From contig NC_134573.1 of NCBI RefSeq assembly GCF_050947875.1, positions 67,420,315 through 67,484,314 of the forward strand: 64,000 nt of DNA, in the 5' to 3' direction. The notes under the pieces are model-generated. The model worked only from the letters and a program-made list of their open reading frames with translations. It ran no database searches and was not told where the DNA came from. Both the position numbers and the translations under genes were made by a program. Below, in pieces: positions 41,216 to 53,325 of this stretch. Positions within the stretch are counted from its first letter, which is position 1; every line of letters starts with the position of its first letter. The DNA is from Dermacentor variabilis (Eukaryota; Arthropoda; Arachnida; Ixodida; Ixodidae).

Positions 41216-44200
41216 AAAAAGAGAGTCACCGGCCTGCACGACACATGCAGCACAGTCACAGCAGCTGGAGGAGCCGCTTCATATGACACCGTCGTAAACT
41301 GCTTGAAAACGGTAACAGCAAGTACTGAGTACACGGAAAGTTGTGTTTTGATTTGCGCACATTTATTGAAACACACTCAGGTGCGCCTTATTATCAGAAA
41401 AGAAGGCCACGAAGGACATGAAGTGGGGCACTGCGGGTACTTTGTTGTTTATGAAGTTCAGTCAAGACCCGGTGCTTGAAGAGCTGCATTGCGTATTGGA
41501 TACAAACAACATGCCGAGGTCTTCTTTCGCACACCGTTCGAAGCAGGAGTCGTGGGGATTTTTTTTTTTTTGCATTAATTGGAGATCACCCCTAACGCTT
41601 AGAGGCACATCCTGTTTCAGGAACTAAGGTCTGTGTCACTAAGTCCGTAATCATCGCTTGTTCAGCAGCTGACGATACGCCACCGGAGGCCACCACGACA
41701 CCCTCGTATTTACGCCGTGCGCGCACGTCGGCAAAGTCTACGTCCGGTGCTCCCGCGAGTTCGAATGACTCGACGGAGCACAAGATCGCTGCCTGAACCT
41801 GCCACGCGTTCTTCTCTCCAAATTGTCTCTTTTGTTCATAGTCAGCAACACCATGCCCCACTGCTCCGTAACAATATGCGTCTACGTTTGACTATTTGAC
41901 GTTCGACACCCACTATTTGCATTATACTCGTATTCGACAAATTGGGTATTCGCCCACCTTTGCTTAATATGTTTAATTCAATGCCCCAAACCGACGCAAG
42001 GGCTCTTTAACGTTGAATTTGCTTCCACGAGAAGCACGAAATTTTATTCCACATGTGGTATTTAAATTGACGCCTGGACATCTTTTCCAACTGCGCTTTC
42101 TACTTGTCTGAGCGAGCGTGACACCCTCCGTGTGTCATTCCCCCCCCCCCCCTCACTCCCGTAAGCATACGTTCCGTTCAGATTTGCAACACAGGTCAGT
42201 TGAACTATGCAAATACTTGGATGAGGCTACCTTGAATAGAAGTCAGCTACCGTTTACCACGTCGGAAGGTAAGAGACACCAAAGAAACGCACTTACATCC
42301 TGCAGGTCTTTAGAGGCAACATGGTCAGCTTCACTTGCGCCTACGAAAAGCGCCATTACAACAGTCAGTGTAACACGGTACATGTTCGTGGAGTTTGCAG
42401 TGGCCAGTGTTTAGATAGAATATGGGTCGCCTGCATACTGAGCTGCTGACAAATGAATATCCGGAAACCGTTCTTTACATTTTTTTTTTCACAATCCAGA
42501 TACTTCTGTGATAAATGCAGAAACTTCGCTAAAGATCGAGTGCTTTTGGTAGAGTGCGTGAAACCTATTGTCCGATAAACGTAAACTTCAGGCGCAAACA
42601 TTTAAACGTAAGAGGGCAGTCCAGATTTTTTTTTTAGGGTAGAGTACAAGCAGCGACTAATCCCTGCAATATTAGTTTTTACCTGAAGTTTGGTAAATTT
42701 TAAAGAAATGCCTTGTTATTCACAAAGTGAGTGACTTGTTCAAGAGCACGGTTGTAAAATGCTCAAGCACTGCACGTAACTTCTTAAAATGTGAAGCAGT
42801 TGCGGGATAATCGCGGAGAAAGTGCGCATTTTTCTTTTTACAGTTTCCAAAATAGGATTACGGAAAGCGTGCAGCAGCTGTTGTTGACGTCATGCCGGTA
42901 CGAACTTATTCGCCGCGTCGACACATTCTGAATGACATTTGAATGTGTTATATAAACGGCAGAAACGCGGCAACATCTGCAGAAGTATTTGATGCGTCGA
43001 AGTTTCACGGTAACATTGCGGAATAACGAAAACGAGAGTGAGAAATTATTTATTGCCCATGAACAAACTTCACTGCCATAGCTGAGAGTCGTTTCGTTTT
43101 GTCTGTTTTGAAGCTAAACATCTCCAAAATAAGGAGGCCAACTCTGCCATCTCTCGCCAATACCCATATTCATCCACTGTTGTGACCCTGATGCAAAATA
43201 AAGCTGATGCATGGCGCACTGGCGGTACACAGCCAAACTGTACCAACTCAACACGAGCACGTACTAATTAACCAAACGAGGAGAGACGCGAACTCATCCC
43301 TCACGGCGCACTCGGATTACTTGTGAGAAGCACCAGTTCGCAGCGTGCACATAACTTCGGGAATTGGTAACGACTTTGTAATAATGGCCTCATAACACTT
43401 GTCTCAATTGTATTGGCACGCACGGACCAAAGTGCCAGTCCTACGACGACGGCAGAGCGACGACGGTAATGCAGTGGCGCATGAAACTTCTTGCCTTGAT
43501 GCGGAATTATCCGGAATTATTCGAAATTATCGGGAATTTATGCCGCACGGAGCCCCTTGCGCGCGTCTGGAGAGCTGACGTTCTGAGCGTTTTAGCTCTG
43601 CGCGCAATCACAATTTCGCAAATCTAACATTCGATACCGGATGGACTCGTGATCAACTAAAATTTCCTCCCTACAGTCAAACACCTAACTAGAATAATAA
43701 AAAGTTAATTAACAAATTCTTGTTAATTATTCCCTTATATAACACTTGTAAACCGTTTGATGGCGCAGGCCACGGCCCCTGATCACTTAGCACAAGAACA
43801 ACAATTTTACCTCCGCAAGTCTATTATTTAATATTACTAAAAGTCTTCCTTGAAACACCCTGCACAGTTCCATTATTGCCGCCCCTATGCCTCATGCAAA
43901 TCACTTGCGTCGGGTCAAGCACAGAAGTAAATCGCATGCCTGAATGACAACGCTTCTTGCTTTAATAAATGTGTCGTTATAACGCTCACTCTCACGGGGA
44001 ATAAGTTTTCCAGTTGCACGCTTTCCAAATCACGATGCACTCGCTCCGGGTGGACCCGTTTGTGACGTGGCCGTTTTAAGCATGCCTCCCTTTGTAGTAG
44101 GTCAAACGTGCTCTAGCTTGCTAAATGGAATAATTATTGGAAACTAAATTGCTTAACTAAATGTTAAGGCGTTCGCTAAAACTAAGGAGTTAACTATCTA

Positions 44201-44496
44201 ACAAAAGGTTAAGAAGTTAACTCTAGCTAAAAGCTGGTGTCTTCAAACTCACTTTAACATTGTAAGTAAACGTTGCGGTGTTACTAGAACTGTGGAATGT
44301 GTAGAATACTGTGTTGTTTATAATTACCGCGGCAGAGGCAGTCATCTATAGGTAGAAACTGAAACAGTCGTATTGAGTAATAATGGTGAAATTTAATAAA
44401 TTAGCAATACCTAGTCTAGTCTAAATGGATATTTTGCTACTCTCTTAATAAAATCAGCATTTAGCGCTTCGGAACTATCTGCCATTCCTTTCCGAC

Positions 44497-44498
<2 letters not shown>
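41216..44498. other. No recognisable gene
   Basis: Mixed composition with short overlapping frames; poly-C run at 42140-42152. No domain, repeat unit or transposon end was recognised. A 3.3-kb stretch this size could hold unrecognised old repeats. Confidence 0.35.
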
Positions 44499-44533
<35 letters not shown>

Positions 44534-45138
44534 GTTTTATTTTCGCCGCAGACAGTACATTGTTACTGCGAAAATAGGGGGCCAGAGAAAGAAGCTGCAT
44601 CTGTGCAGCTTGACTAAGCTCTAGCCACCCGTACAGCAGCAGTGACACGACGATTTGGTATAAGGATTCAGTTATGTAACCATCAGCAAATAAAGAAACG
44701 ATCAGACAATTCCATCACAAATGGCAATCACAAGAACAATTACACAGCATATATATTTCAATGAACAATTAGAAGTATAAGCAGTTTTAATACAGTCAAA
44801 CAAACAGGTCAAATAAGCTTCTGTTAGTAAGGGCCAGAACGTCCACATTTTTCCGGTCTAGCTCATTTAGTGTAGTTGCTAAAGTGTAGTCAAGTTTTTC
44901 TTTCCCATAATGGGCGCGCGAGAAGGGAACGTAGTATGGCGGTTCATATCGAAAAGGGTAGGAAATTGTACTTTTCCTGAGATTTTATAATTCTTCGAAT
45001 AGTCCCGCCCTACCTGATGTGGAGTTTTTATAGGTTCTTAATAATTTGTAGTATTTGTATATATTGTGGATTTTTAGAATTTTATGTTTGTGAAAGAGTG
45101 GTTCTGTGTGTTCTACGAACGAGGAATTTTCTGTTGAT

Positions 45139-47647
45139 CTAAGTGCTTTTTTTCTGAATAAGGAAGAGTTTCTGCAAGTTTGATGCTGTCATGTTTCCCC
45201 ATATTAGCATGCAGTAATGTAAGTGAGAGTTAAAGAGTGAAAAATATAACATCTTTTTAATGCTGACTGGAAAAGTGTGACGGCTCTGGCTTAATACACC
45301 GGCGGCTCTACTTAATTTTGGTAATAAAGTTTTCACATGTTCATTCCAAGACGTGTTTTCTGCGAAAATGACACCTAGAATTTTAACAAACTTTTCTATT
45401 TTAATTTTGAATGGCCCGAGAGCAATATGGCAGTCTATATTTTCTAAGGTACCTGGGCTGCGAAACAACACACGCTTAGTTTTTGACTCATTAAGAATGA
45501 GCGTATTGTTCTGGCACCAAATCTGCAAGTTGTGACAGAACGCACTTCCCTTTTGTCTTACAATATCAATGTTCTTTCCCTTTACGAGTACAGAGCAATC
45601 ATCGGCATACATAACATATCTACAATCCTCATATATTTTTACAATATCATTAATATAGAAAAGAAAGAGAATAGGTCCCAGTATGCTACCCTGTGTAACT
45701 CCCAATTCAATAGACCGTAGGTGAGATTTATGCTTATTTAGTTCGACGTATTGATGGCGCGCACTGAAGTAAGATTTAATAAGTTGTAGTGTTGTGCCAC
45801 GAAACCCATAATGCTCTAACTTATCCAACAATATTGGATGGTTAACTCGATCGAAGGCTTTGCTAAAGTTTAAGATTATACCCAATGTCATTAACTTATT
45901 CTCAGAATTGCTTAATATTTCTTCCTTCTGAGCTAGAAGTGCTCTCTCAGTGCAGCGTTCCTTGCTGAAACCAAACTGGTAGTCTCTTAAGACGTTATAT
46001 TTTCTAGTAAATTTCTCAATATGAGAATTAATCACTTTCTTGAGTCCCTTAAAGAATACAGGCAAGATTGACACCCGGCGGTATTACCTAAACAATTTTT
46101 GTCACCATTCTTGTAGATTACTGAAACTCTTGCTACCTGCATGTTGTTTGGAAAATTCCCGTCGACAGAGAAACGTCATATATGTGTGTAAGTGCTGGCG
46201 CAATTAAATCTATGACGTATTTGATTGGTTTTATTTCTAGATCATCTACATCACGGCTACGGCTATTTTTAAGCTTCTGATACAATGTTGTTACTTCAGC
46301 GATGGATGTTAGCAGTAAGTACATTGTGTGGAATAATCTCTGAATATGATCAGTAGCTTCGTGACAGTATGTACTAGTGCCAATTTCAACAAAGAAATCG
46401 TTGAAAAGGTTAGTTAGTTCTTTTCCACCAACTCTTTTGTTATATATAACAAGGTTGTCAATCGTGGCATCTTTAGTGCTCTTATTTAATACCTCGTTAA
46501 TTTTCCTCCACACTTTGCCGCTATCACGCAAGCAGTTGTGAAATACACGCTTGTAATATTCGCTTTTTGATCTTTCTATATTTTTATTCAACCTATTTCG
46601 AAACATTCTAAATTCTCTTAATTTTTCCATCCTACGTGACTTAAAAAAGTTGTCAAAAACTTTGTTTGTCATGCTTTGTCATGCTTAATAAGCTTGATAT
46701 GTTCATGTGTGATCCATGGTTTACGCAAACTTTTTTGTTTACGGTATGTGCGTAATGCAAAGGACTCGAAATAATGTTTCTTGAAGGTTTTTAAAAATGA
46801 GTCATAACACTTGTTGCTGTTTTTAAAAGTCAATGTTTCCTTCCAGTCTGTTTGAGCAATCTTATCCCTAAAATTTTCTAACGTGATATATGATATTTCC
46901 CGGTACGTGTGTTCAGGCCACTCCTTTTGCTTCAATGCGCTGTTACGCTGAAGCATACAAAAAGTAGGTAAGTGACCACTGATGTCACTGTTTATGACAC
47001 CAGAGAAAACGTTATTAGTATTTAAGTTAGTAATGAATAAATCTAGCACAGATGCAGTTGAAAGAATAACGCGTGTTGGCGTTGTCATAACATTATGAAA
47101 AACCATTACTCTGCAACACAAACAAAAAGTAATTCGCCCGGCTCGAGACCTTGTGAACATCAATATTCATATCACCGCCTATAGTTAGTAACCATCCATT
47201 TTCATTGGCACAAGAAAGTAAAGAATCAAGGAAGTTTAAGAACGTGACCAGATTGCCGCTTGGCGGTCTGTACAGCACAGCGAACACATTCTTATTTTTC
47301 TTAATACAAATTATTTCAATATCACTGGTAACGGTGCTAAATTCGTGCAGCATTTCAAAACCTGGTACAGCAACCTCAATGGAGACTCCGACGCCTCTGC
47401 AATTTTTCCGATTTAAAAAGAAATGATTGTAACACGGTAAAATAAAGTGATCTGAGTTTTCACCAGGCCAAGTCTCGGTGAACATGACTGCATCAAATCT
47501 AACACTGCATGAGTCTAAAAGGGTGATAATTTCGTCAAATTTATACTGAATGGATCTTACGTTTAAATGAAAAAGCTTAAAAAGCTTGTCTGGATTCTGA
47601 GATGTGATACCGCGTATGTCCTGAGGTAGCAAACAATCGGTAGCCAT
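45139..47647 (-). pseudogene. CR1-group LINE ORF2 (endonuclease and RT), frameshifted
   Basis: Read from 47647 down. The endonuclease begins with LFHLNVRSIQYKFDEI and continues through VMFTETWPGE, VLYRPPSGN and GGDMNIDVH. A frame change near 47130 leads to its end, NSDISGHLPTF. A second break lies near 46670 and a third near 46085. The RT follows in one frame (46074-45139): VFFKGLKKVINSHIEKF, LNFSKAFDRVNHPIL, GVTQGSILGPILFLFYINDI and YADDCSVLV. All catalytic blocks are present, spread over different frames. ORF2's start overlaps the end of ORF1 by 71 bp in another frame. Confidence 0.8.
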
Positions 47648-48506
47648 GTTTGCATATGCTGGAAAATCGTAGTGCTCGCGCCAAGCATGCGCACTCTTGT
47701 CCTGTCGCGGTAATCTTGTCCAGATCGCTCTCGCCTCTTATTGCCACAACGGCTGATGCTTCATCACGACGGACAAAAATGCCACCTTTTTTTACCCAGA
47801 CGAACTTCCAGCCATTTTCGCGCTTCCGTGCGACTGCCATACCAAGCAATCTCTTCCAATATTGGCACAGGTGTTCATTTACGAATACAGGCAAATTTGC
47901 CACTGTTTCGGAAGCTTCCAGTGACAAACCCAGGTTTCTGTTCGTAAGTTTTGTTTTCTTTGCCTTCTCTAAAACTTTGTCTCGCTTTTCGCGCTTTATG
48001 AACTGTACAACAATGTTCTTCTTTCTTTTGTCTTTGGTTGCCACCCTGTGAATTACGTCTATATCGCTGGCGGAGACGGGTTCACTGATGGCCGCACCTA
48101 TTTTAGCGAGGATATCGGTTAAACACATACTCGGAGCTTCCGCCACGCCCTTAATCTCAAGGTTTCGGTTGCGCCAGTACTGTTCTGATTTCACAAGACC
48201 GGTTTGACATTCAGCCAGATCCCTCTCCAATGATCGAACTTGCTGCCGGAGCACTTCATTTTCTTTCTTAAGAGAATTATTCTCGGTCAAGATGGCATCA
48301 ACTCGTTGGTTAGCATCGTCAAGGCTTTTACTTATGAAATTCATGCTTTGCTTCATGTCATCAATATCGGCCCGGAGCCCTCTTTCTTCAGCACGCATGT
48401 TTCTTTCAAGAGATTCCTTTAAATTTTTGAATTCATTCCTTAGCTCATCTTTGAATTCTTGTAGCTGTTTTGAAAGATCCCTAGCCATTTCTAATGACTG
48501 CAGCAA
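47577..48506 (-). CDS. CR1-group LINE ORF1 protein (coiled coil plus FP-like domain)
   Basis: 309 codons. A more likely start is the Met at 48488 (MARDLSKQLQEF), since the upstream six residues add nothing. Residues about 15-110 form heptad-like Leu/Glu/Lys repeats (LKKENEVLRQQVRSLERDL), a coiled coil for trimer or multimer formation. The second half (RNRNLEIKGV…DIDVIHRV…NIVVQFIKREKR…VNEHLCQYWKRLLGMA…GWKFVWV) resembles the baculovirus FP25-like domain found in ORF1 proteins of some LINEs. It probably binds nucleic acid. The last ~40 residues read through the ORF2 start region and may be a secondary extension. Apparently intact, but its partner ORF2 is broken. Confidence 0.75.
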   Translation of the reverse strand: MLQSLEMARDLSKQLQEFKDELRNEFKNLKESLERNMRAEERGLRADIDDMKQSMNFISKSLDDANQRVDAILTENNSLKKENEVLRQQVRSLERDLAECQTGLVKSEQYWRNRNLEIKGVAEAPSMCLTDILAKIGAAISEPVSASDIDVIHRVATKDKRKKNIVVQFIKREKRDKVLEKAKKTKLTNRNLGLSLEASETVANLPVFVNEHLCQYWKRLLGMAVARKRENGWKFVWVKKGGIFVRRDEASAVVAIRGESDLDKITATGQECACLARALRFSSICKHGYRLFATSGHTRYHISESRQAF

Positions 48507-48592
48507 CGAACAAAAGTGTCACACTTTGTGGCAGCGGTGACAGCAAAACTATACTTATTAGACTACTAGAAGTATCTGAAAAGTTCTCTAAC

Positions 48593-48672
48593 CTGCAATG
48601 TGCAACAGTCAGGGATTATGCCTTCTGCTCCACCGCTGTCACCGCTGCCAATTGATGCGTCCGCGAAACAGC
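48593..48672 (-). repeat. Direct repeat upstream of the CR1-group LINE, copy 1
   Basis: CTGCAATGTGCAACAGTC…GCTGTCACCGCTGCCAA…GATGCGTCCGCGAAACAGCGG, repeated at 48842-48922 with about five differences. It lies just 5' of ORF1 in the LINE's orientation. It could be a promoter-like monomer of the LINE or a duplicated flank. Confidence 0.7.
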
Positions 48673-48841
48673 GGTAGCTTTATAGCCAGGGGGTGGCGTC
48701 GTCCAGCCTGCGCAGTCAGGACTCGATGAACGAAGCCTGTGCGCTGCCGCTCTTTGTTGTAGACTTGCGCTGTCTTCTTTTGCAGTCCCACCTGCCCGTC
48801 GGATAAAGCTGTCGCAGTGATGCCTTGAAGTAGATGCAAAT

Positions 48842-48922
48842 CTGCAATGTGCAACAGTCGGGGATTATGCCTTCTGCTCCGCCGCTGTCACCGCTGCCAA
48901 CTGATGCGTCCGCGAAACAGCG
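48842..48922 (-). repeat. Direct repeat upstream of the CR1-group LINE, copy 2
   Basis: Second copy of 48593-48672; the start-to-start distance is about 249 bp. The intervening 170 bp is not itself repeated. Confidence 0.7.
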
Positions 48923-48924
48923 GA

Positions 48925-49045
48925 CGCTTCATTCCGGAATCTCTGCCTTTCATTCCATTCCCATTCCATCTGCCAGACTGGTATCATCATTTCATTCCGG
49001 GCGTCTGAATATGTGGAATGATTTCAGAATCATTCCAACTACGGG
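48925..49045. repeat. CATTCC-rich repeat segment
   Basis: Contains CATTCCATTCCCATTCCATC and GGAATGATTTCAGAATCATTCC-like palindromes. Similar in words to 13499-13640. Confidence 0.4.
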
Positions 49046-49499
49046 TTTACCACTCCGCAACTCTGGTGTGAACACACCACATGTGTACACTGTTCTCCGG
49101 CTAGCAGGCCAAATGCTCTGCGCTAAAGTGACTCATATATGCATAGTCCAAAAATGCACTCTAGGGCCTGTCCACATCACTATCATCCCATCCGTCCATA
49201 ATTCTATCTGTGATAGCAAGAAAGTGAAAAGGCTTAGTGGTAGAAATTTTGCGTTGCTTTGCCTTAAAATTGGTAGCTAACTTTTAGCAAACTTACGCGA
49301 AGCTCGTGGCCCGAGTGCTGCGTATGCTTTGCCCTACCCACTCCAGATAGAAAGTGCTGACACGAGCGGTTTAGAACGTTGTACTTCAAACTTGTGGACG
49401 GGGCTCTCACTAAGCCTCCTTTCTACGTAAGAGCCTACGCCTCATAGCTAAATCCAAACGCTTGCCTTGTACGGCCGTAGTTCGGCAATGCCCAAGGGC

Positions 49500-49840
49500 T
49501 AGCATCAAACAACAACATACTTTTATTTTTATTTATTTATTTCAAGTGCCTGCAGCGCACAAAGGCATTATTGCAGGGGGAAATACACAGTGTTACATAA
49601 GCTCAACAGCAATGTTTGCTGCAAGCCAGATGCATATGGAATGGAGGCAGCCGACACATTTGCTTGGCCGTACAGTGGAAAAAAAGGTAGGAAATCACAA
49701 AGGAGAAAAGCGAAACATTTGCCTGCAATCCCTCCTTCGTCGTCATTGTCAGCTTTCTTCGCCCGGGCCTTGGCGCTCTTATATGATGTTGGCACTCTTC
49801 CAACTCTATGGCACACTTAAAGTGGTCAGGCATTTAGAAT
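49500..49840 (-). repeat. Probable LINE 3' fragment
   Basis: On the minus strand the segment ends CAGGCACTTGAAATAAATAA followed by A/T-rich tail units, as a retroposon 3' end would. No coding blocks survive. The 76-82-codon frames here lack domains. Confidence 0.35.
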
Positions 49841-51147
49841 TGGAAGTCCCAAGTTTTTCCAGTATCTTTCTTTCCCCTCCATCTTTTATCAATTTAACCA
49901 TCTTTCAATCTTATGATACCGCTTTCTCCCTGAACATATATAACAGAGCCCTTTCGTAATAATTTGGTTCGGGAAGCAAGTGTATATTGAGAATCGGAGA
50001 CACTCCTCCGAGGGCCGCAACAAATTTACGGGGCCAGGCACGGGATACAAACATGCCGGGTGTTTCAGTAAACACTTTCAAAAATGTTTAAAGGTTGCGT
50101 GTGGCAGATGGCGCTATACTAGTCCATGAGCTGGTCTACTCCAAGAGGCGGACATTACTTGCACAAAGAATGGAACTGTGTAATCGACTAATTCGCCAAA
50201 ATTTACTAATCACCTTATGACCCATCTTGCAAGCTAGAAATTCTAGCCGTGGAGTTCGCAAGGTGGATCCACTTGGAACGAATTCTCAAGGTGACACCAA
50301 TTTCGATATATTTATTTGCCGCACTTTGCAGAGAAATGCATTTGCGCTCGAGCTACTTTTGCGCTTCAGTGCGTGAATCGACGTTTTCTTAAGAAAGTAC
50401 CTGGAACGTTAATGTATTTCTCCGCTTTAAATGTTCCTGACGCCGCTTAAATGTTCGTCTTAAAGAACGCCGCGTATACGCTGCCGTCAAGAATTCTACA
50501 AGCTCAAATCAGGCCGCACATTGTAGGTTCTGCCACCGCCACCTCCTATTTCAGCAAACCACAGGGCTGTTCAAAAGCGGAAATCAAACAATCCGAGAGA
50601 TAATCGAGCCTTGTACATTGATTCCGCATCGTGTGTTAGCCAAACGCCTATTTCACTGCATCCAAAAGTAACAGAGTTATTGTATGGCCTGATCTTTCGG
50701 CACCCTTGCATATCTGGTACCCACCACGTGATTTAAGTGTTTATGATGATTTGTCAAGGAATATAATGTCAGTTGTCAGTCAGCATTCGTGTACTGTGTT
50801 CCTTGTCCCTCCTCCACGTCGCACTGCACAGCACAGCTTGTTGTGTTCTCGTCGTAGTTCCAGTTGTTTAACGCAGATCTTGTTCGTTTCCAGCCAGCTT
50901 TCCGGGTCTTCGAGTGACGATGCCGAGTATACTTTGATGCAGAGTACACTGTTTAGTCCAAGATGGGAAGAGCAGGTGTTAATCTCAAATATCCATCTTC
51001 TCCAGGCGTTGCACATTAACCTTGACATTAACCTACACACACATTACTTTGTTGAATTATGCAAAGGTCATTTAATGACAAATTTTGACAGCATCTGCTA
51101 GATTCTAGTTAAGTGTTTATTGATAAGCAATGGTTACCTACTGCATT
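49841..51147. other. No recognisable gene
   Basis: A 131-codon frame (50706-51101) lacks any recognisable domain. Nothing else was seen. Confidence 0.3.
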
Positions 51148-51151
51148 TTAA

Positions 51152-51440
51152 AGGGACCCTGAAACGATTTTGGCGATTGTGTACAAATGTGTTGGGTCGG
51201 TAGGGTAGGACTTTCTGATCGTTAACAGATTTAAACGGTCTGCGTAAGGCGTGTAATTTATGATAAGGTTTTAAAATGTGCCTCGCCACCGACAGTGGCG
51301 CCGTTCCCCTGCATTTTCAGCTACTCCTTCCCGCTAAGTGAATAATATGCCACACTGGCGAGCAATCCGATTGGCTACCCACGTTACGTCATCGGAAATG
51401 CTTGAAACATGCCGCTGCATTACGCTTATATTACAGCGAA
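51152..51440 (+). mobile_element. Left part of a TTAA-flanked DNA element
   Basis: TTAA (51148-51151) is followed by AGGGACCCTGAAACGATTTT, close to the terminus AGGGACACTAAAGG of the element at 54763. No right terminus was found before the 78-bp array, so the copy is truncated or its end has decayed. It has no coding capacity. Confidence 0.4.
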
Positions 51441-51489
51441 GCTGTATACCTCTACGGTCCAAGGAAATTTTCGTGTCGTAAGCAACAAA

Positions 51490-51858
51490 CTCCCCAAATG
51501 TAGGCCGATCCCGAAGGTAGTGCAATGCTGACTGGACCCGCGGCGGAGGCGAAGCAGGCGTTAAGCACTCCCCATGCGTGGGCCAATCCCAAAGATTGTG
51601 CAATGCTGAATCGCCCCGCGGCGGAGGTGAAGCAGGCGTTAGGCACTCCCCATACTTGGGCCAATCCCGAAGATGGTGCAATGCTGGTCGACCCGCGACG
51701 GAGGTGAAGCAGGCGTTAAGCACTCCCCATGCGTGGGCCAACACCAAAGATAGTGCAATGCCGAATCGACCCGCGGCGGAGGTGAAGCAGGCTTTAGGCA
51801 CTCCCCATACGTGGGCCGATCCCGAAGATAGTGCAATACTGACTCGACCCGCGGCGGA
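51490..51858 (+). repeat. 78-bp minisatellite, left block
   Basis: The word GAGG(T/C)GAAGCAGGCGTTA starts at 51546, 51624, 51701 and 51779, and a last GAGGT is at 51857. Intervals are 77-78 bp. Units contain CACTCCCCATGCGTGGGCC, GTGCAATGCTGA and CGACCCGCGGCGG. Alternate units seem more alike (GCGTGGGCCAA against TACTTGGGCC), hinting at a two-unit higher order. The array is cut by the RTE insertion and resumes at 53236. Open frames across it are repeat artefacts. Confidence 0.9.
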
Positions 51859-53217
51859 GGTCATCATCATCATCAGTATGCCTACGCCCACTGCAGGGCA
51901 AAGGCCTCTCCCATACTTCTACAACTACCCAGGTCACGTGCTAATTGTGGCCATGTTGTCCCTGCAAACTTCTTAATCTCATCCGCCCACCTAACTTTCT
52001 GCCGCCCTCTGCTATGCTTCTCTTCCCTTGGAATCCATTCTGTAACTGTTAATGACCATCTGTTATCTTCCCTCCTCATTACGTGTCATGCCCATGCCCC
52101 CCCCCATTTTTTCTTCTTGATTTCAACTAAGATATCATTAACTCACGTTTGTTCCCTCACCCAATCTGCTCTTATCCCTTAACGTTACACCCATCATTCT
52201 TCTTTCCATAGCTCGTTGCGTCGTCCTCAATTTAAGTAGAACCCTTTTCGTAAGCCTCCATGTTTCTGCCCCGTACGTGAGTACTTGTAAGACAAAGCTG
52301 TTATAAACGTTTCTCTTGAGGAATAATGGCAACCTGCTGTTCATGATCTGAGAATGCCTGCCAAACGCGCTCCGGCCCATTCTTATTCTTCTGATTATTT
52401 CAGTCTCATGATCCGGATCCGCAGTCACTACCTGCCCTAAGTAGATGTATTCCCTTACCACTTCCAGTGTCTCGCTACCTATCGTAAACTGCTGTTCTCT
52501 TCCGAGACTGTTAAACATTACTTTAGTTTTCTGCAGATTAATTTTAGACCCACCTTTCTGCTTTGTCTCTCCAGGTCGTTGAGTATGCATTGCAATTGGT
52601 CCCCTGAGTTACCAAGCAAGGCAATATCATCGGCGAATCGCAAGTTACCAAGGTATTCTCCATGAACTGTTTGTTATGCGCATTTGTTCCCAATCCAGGT
52701 CTCTGAATACCTCCTGTAAACACGCTGTGAATAGCATTGGAGAGATCGTATCTCCCTGCCTGAAGCCCTTCTTTATGGGGATTTGGTTGATTTCTTAATG
52801 GAGGACGACGGTGGCTGTGGAGCCGCTATAGATATCCTTCAGTACATTTACATACGGCTCGTCTACACCCTGATTCCGTAATGCCTGCATGACTGCTGAG
52901 GTTTCGACTGAATCAAACACTTTCTCGTAATCAATGAAAGCTATATTCATTGTTGTTATATTCCGCACGTTTCTCTGTCACCTGATTGATAGTGTGAATA
53001 TGGTCTATTCTTGAGTAGCCTTTACGAAATCCTGCCTGGTCCTTTGGTCGACAGAAGTCTAAGGTGTTCCTTATTCTACTCGCGATTACCTTAGTAAATA
53101 CTTTGTAGGCAACGGACAGTAAGCTGATCGGTCTATAACTTTTCAAGTCGTTGGCGTCCCCTTTCTTATGGATTAAGGTTATTTTGGTGTTCTTCCAAGA
53201 TTCCCGTACGCTCGAGG
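51859..53217 (-). pseudogene. RTE-type LINE (copy C) inside the 78-bp minisatellite
   Basis: On the minus strand the element starts near 53217 within the RT. It reads ESWKNTKITLIHKKGDANDL, YRPISLLSVAYKVFTKVIA and KDQAGFRKGYSRIDHI, then frameshifts. Further down are the DDIALLG-like active site (about 52630), INLQKTKVMFNSLGREQQF, VREYIYLGQVVTADPDHETE and YGAETWRLTKRV. It ends EAFALQWA with a (TGA)n tail at 51859-51875. It retains more RT than copies A and B but lacks the endonuclease. Several frame breaks make it inactive. Array units lie on both sides, so it inserted into the minisatellite. Confidence 0.85.
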
Positions 53218-53235
53218 TCAAGAGGTATTGTGGAG

Positions 53236-53325
53236 GTAAAGCAGGCTTAAGCACTCTCCATATGTGGGCCGATCACGAAGATGGTGCAATGCTCGGCCGA
53301 CCCGCGGCAGAGGTGCAGTTCGCCA
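53236..53325 (+). repeat. 78-bp minisatellite, unit beyond the LINE
   Basis: GAGGTAAAGCAGGCTTAAGC, CACTCTCCATATGTGGGCCG and GGTGCAATGCTCGGCC match one unit of 51490-51858. This shows that the array was continuous before RTE copy C arrived. Confidence 0.8.

Larger units (their letters stand above)
44500..48530 (-). mobile_element. Near full-length CR1-group LINE, inactive
   Basis: About 4 kb read on the minus strand: ORF1 (48506-47577), ORF2 with endonuclease and RT (47647-45139) and a 3' untranslated region. A TTGA-repeat tail lies at 44532-44502 (ATCA repeats on the plus strand). Tetranucleotide tails and this RT type fit the CR1 group. ORF1 is open while ORF2 carries at least three frame breaks, so the copy cannot make its own RT. 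No target duplication was found. Confidence 0.8.

Noticed and set aside
41592..41861. 89-codon minus-strand frame as a conserved small protein
   Set aside because: Overlapped by an open plus-strand frame of similar length; no homology recognised and no supporting context.
51334..51891. 185-codon minus-strand frame with repeated Gly/Val/Ala segments
   Set aside because: It reads through the 78-bp minisatellite; the repeated protein pattern is explained by the DNA repeat.
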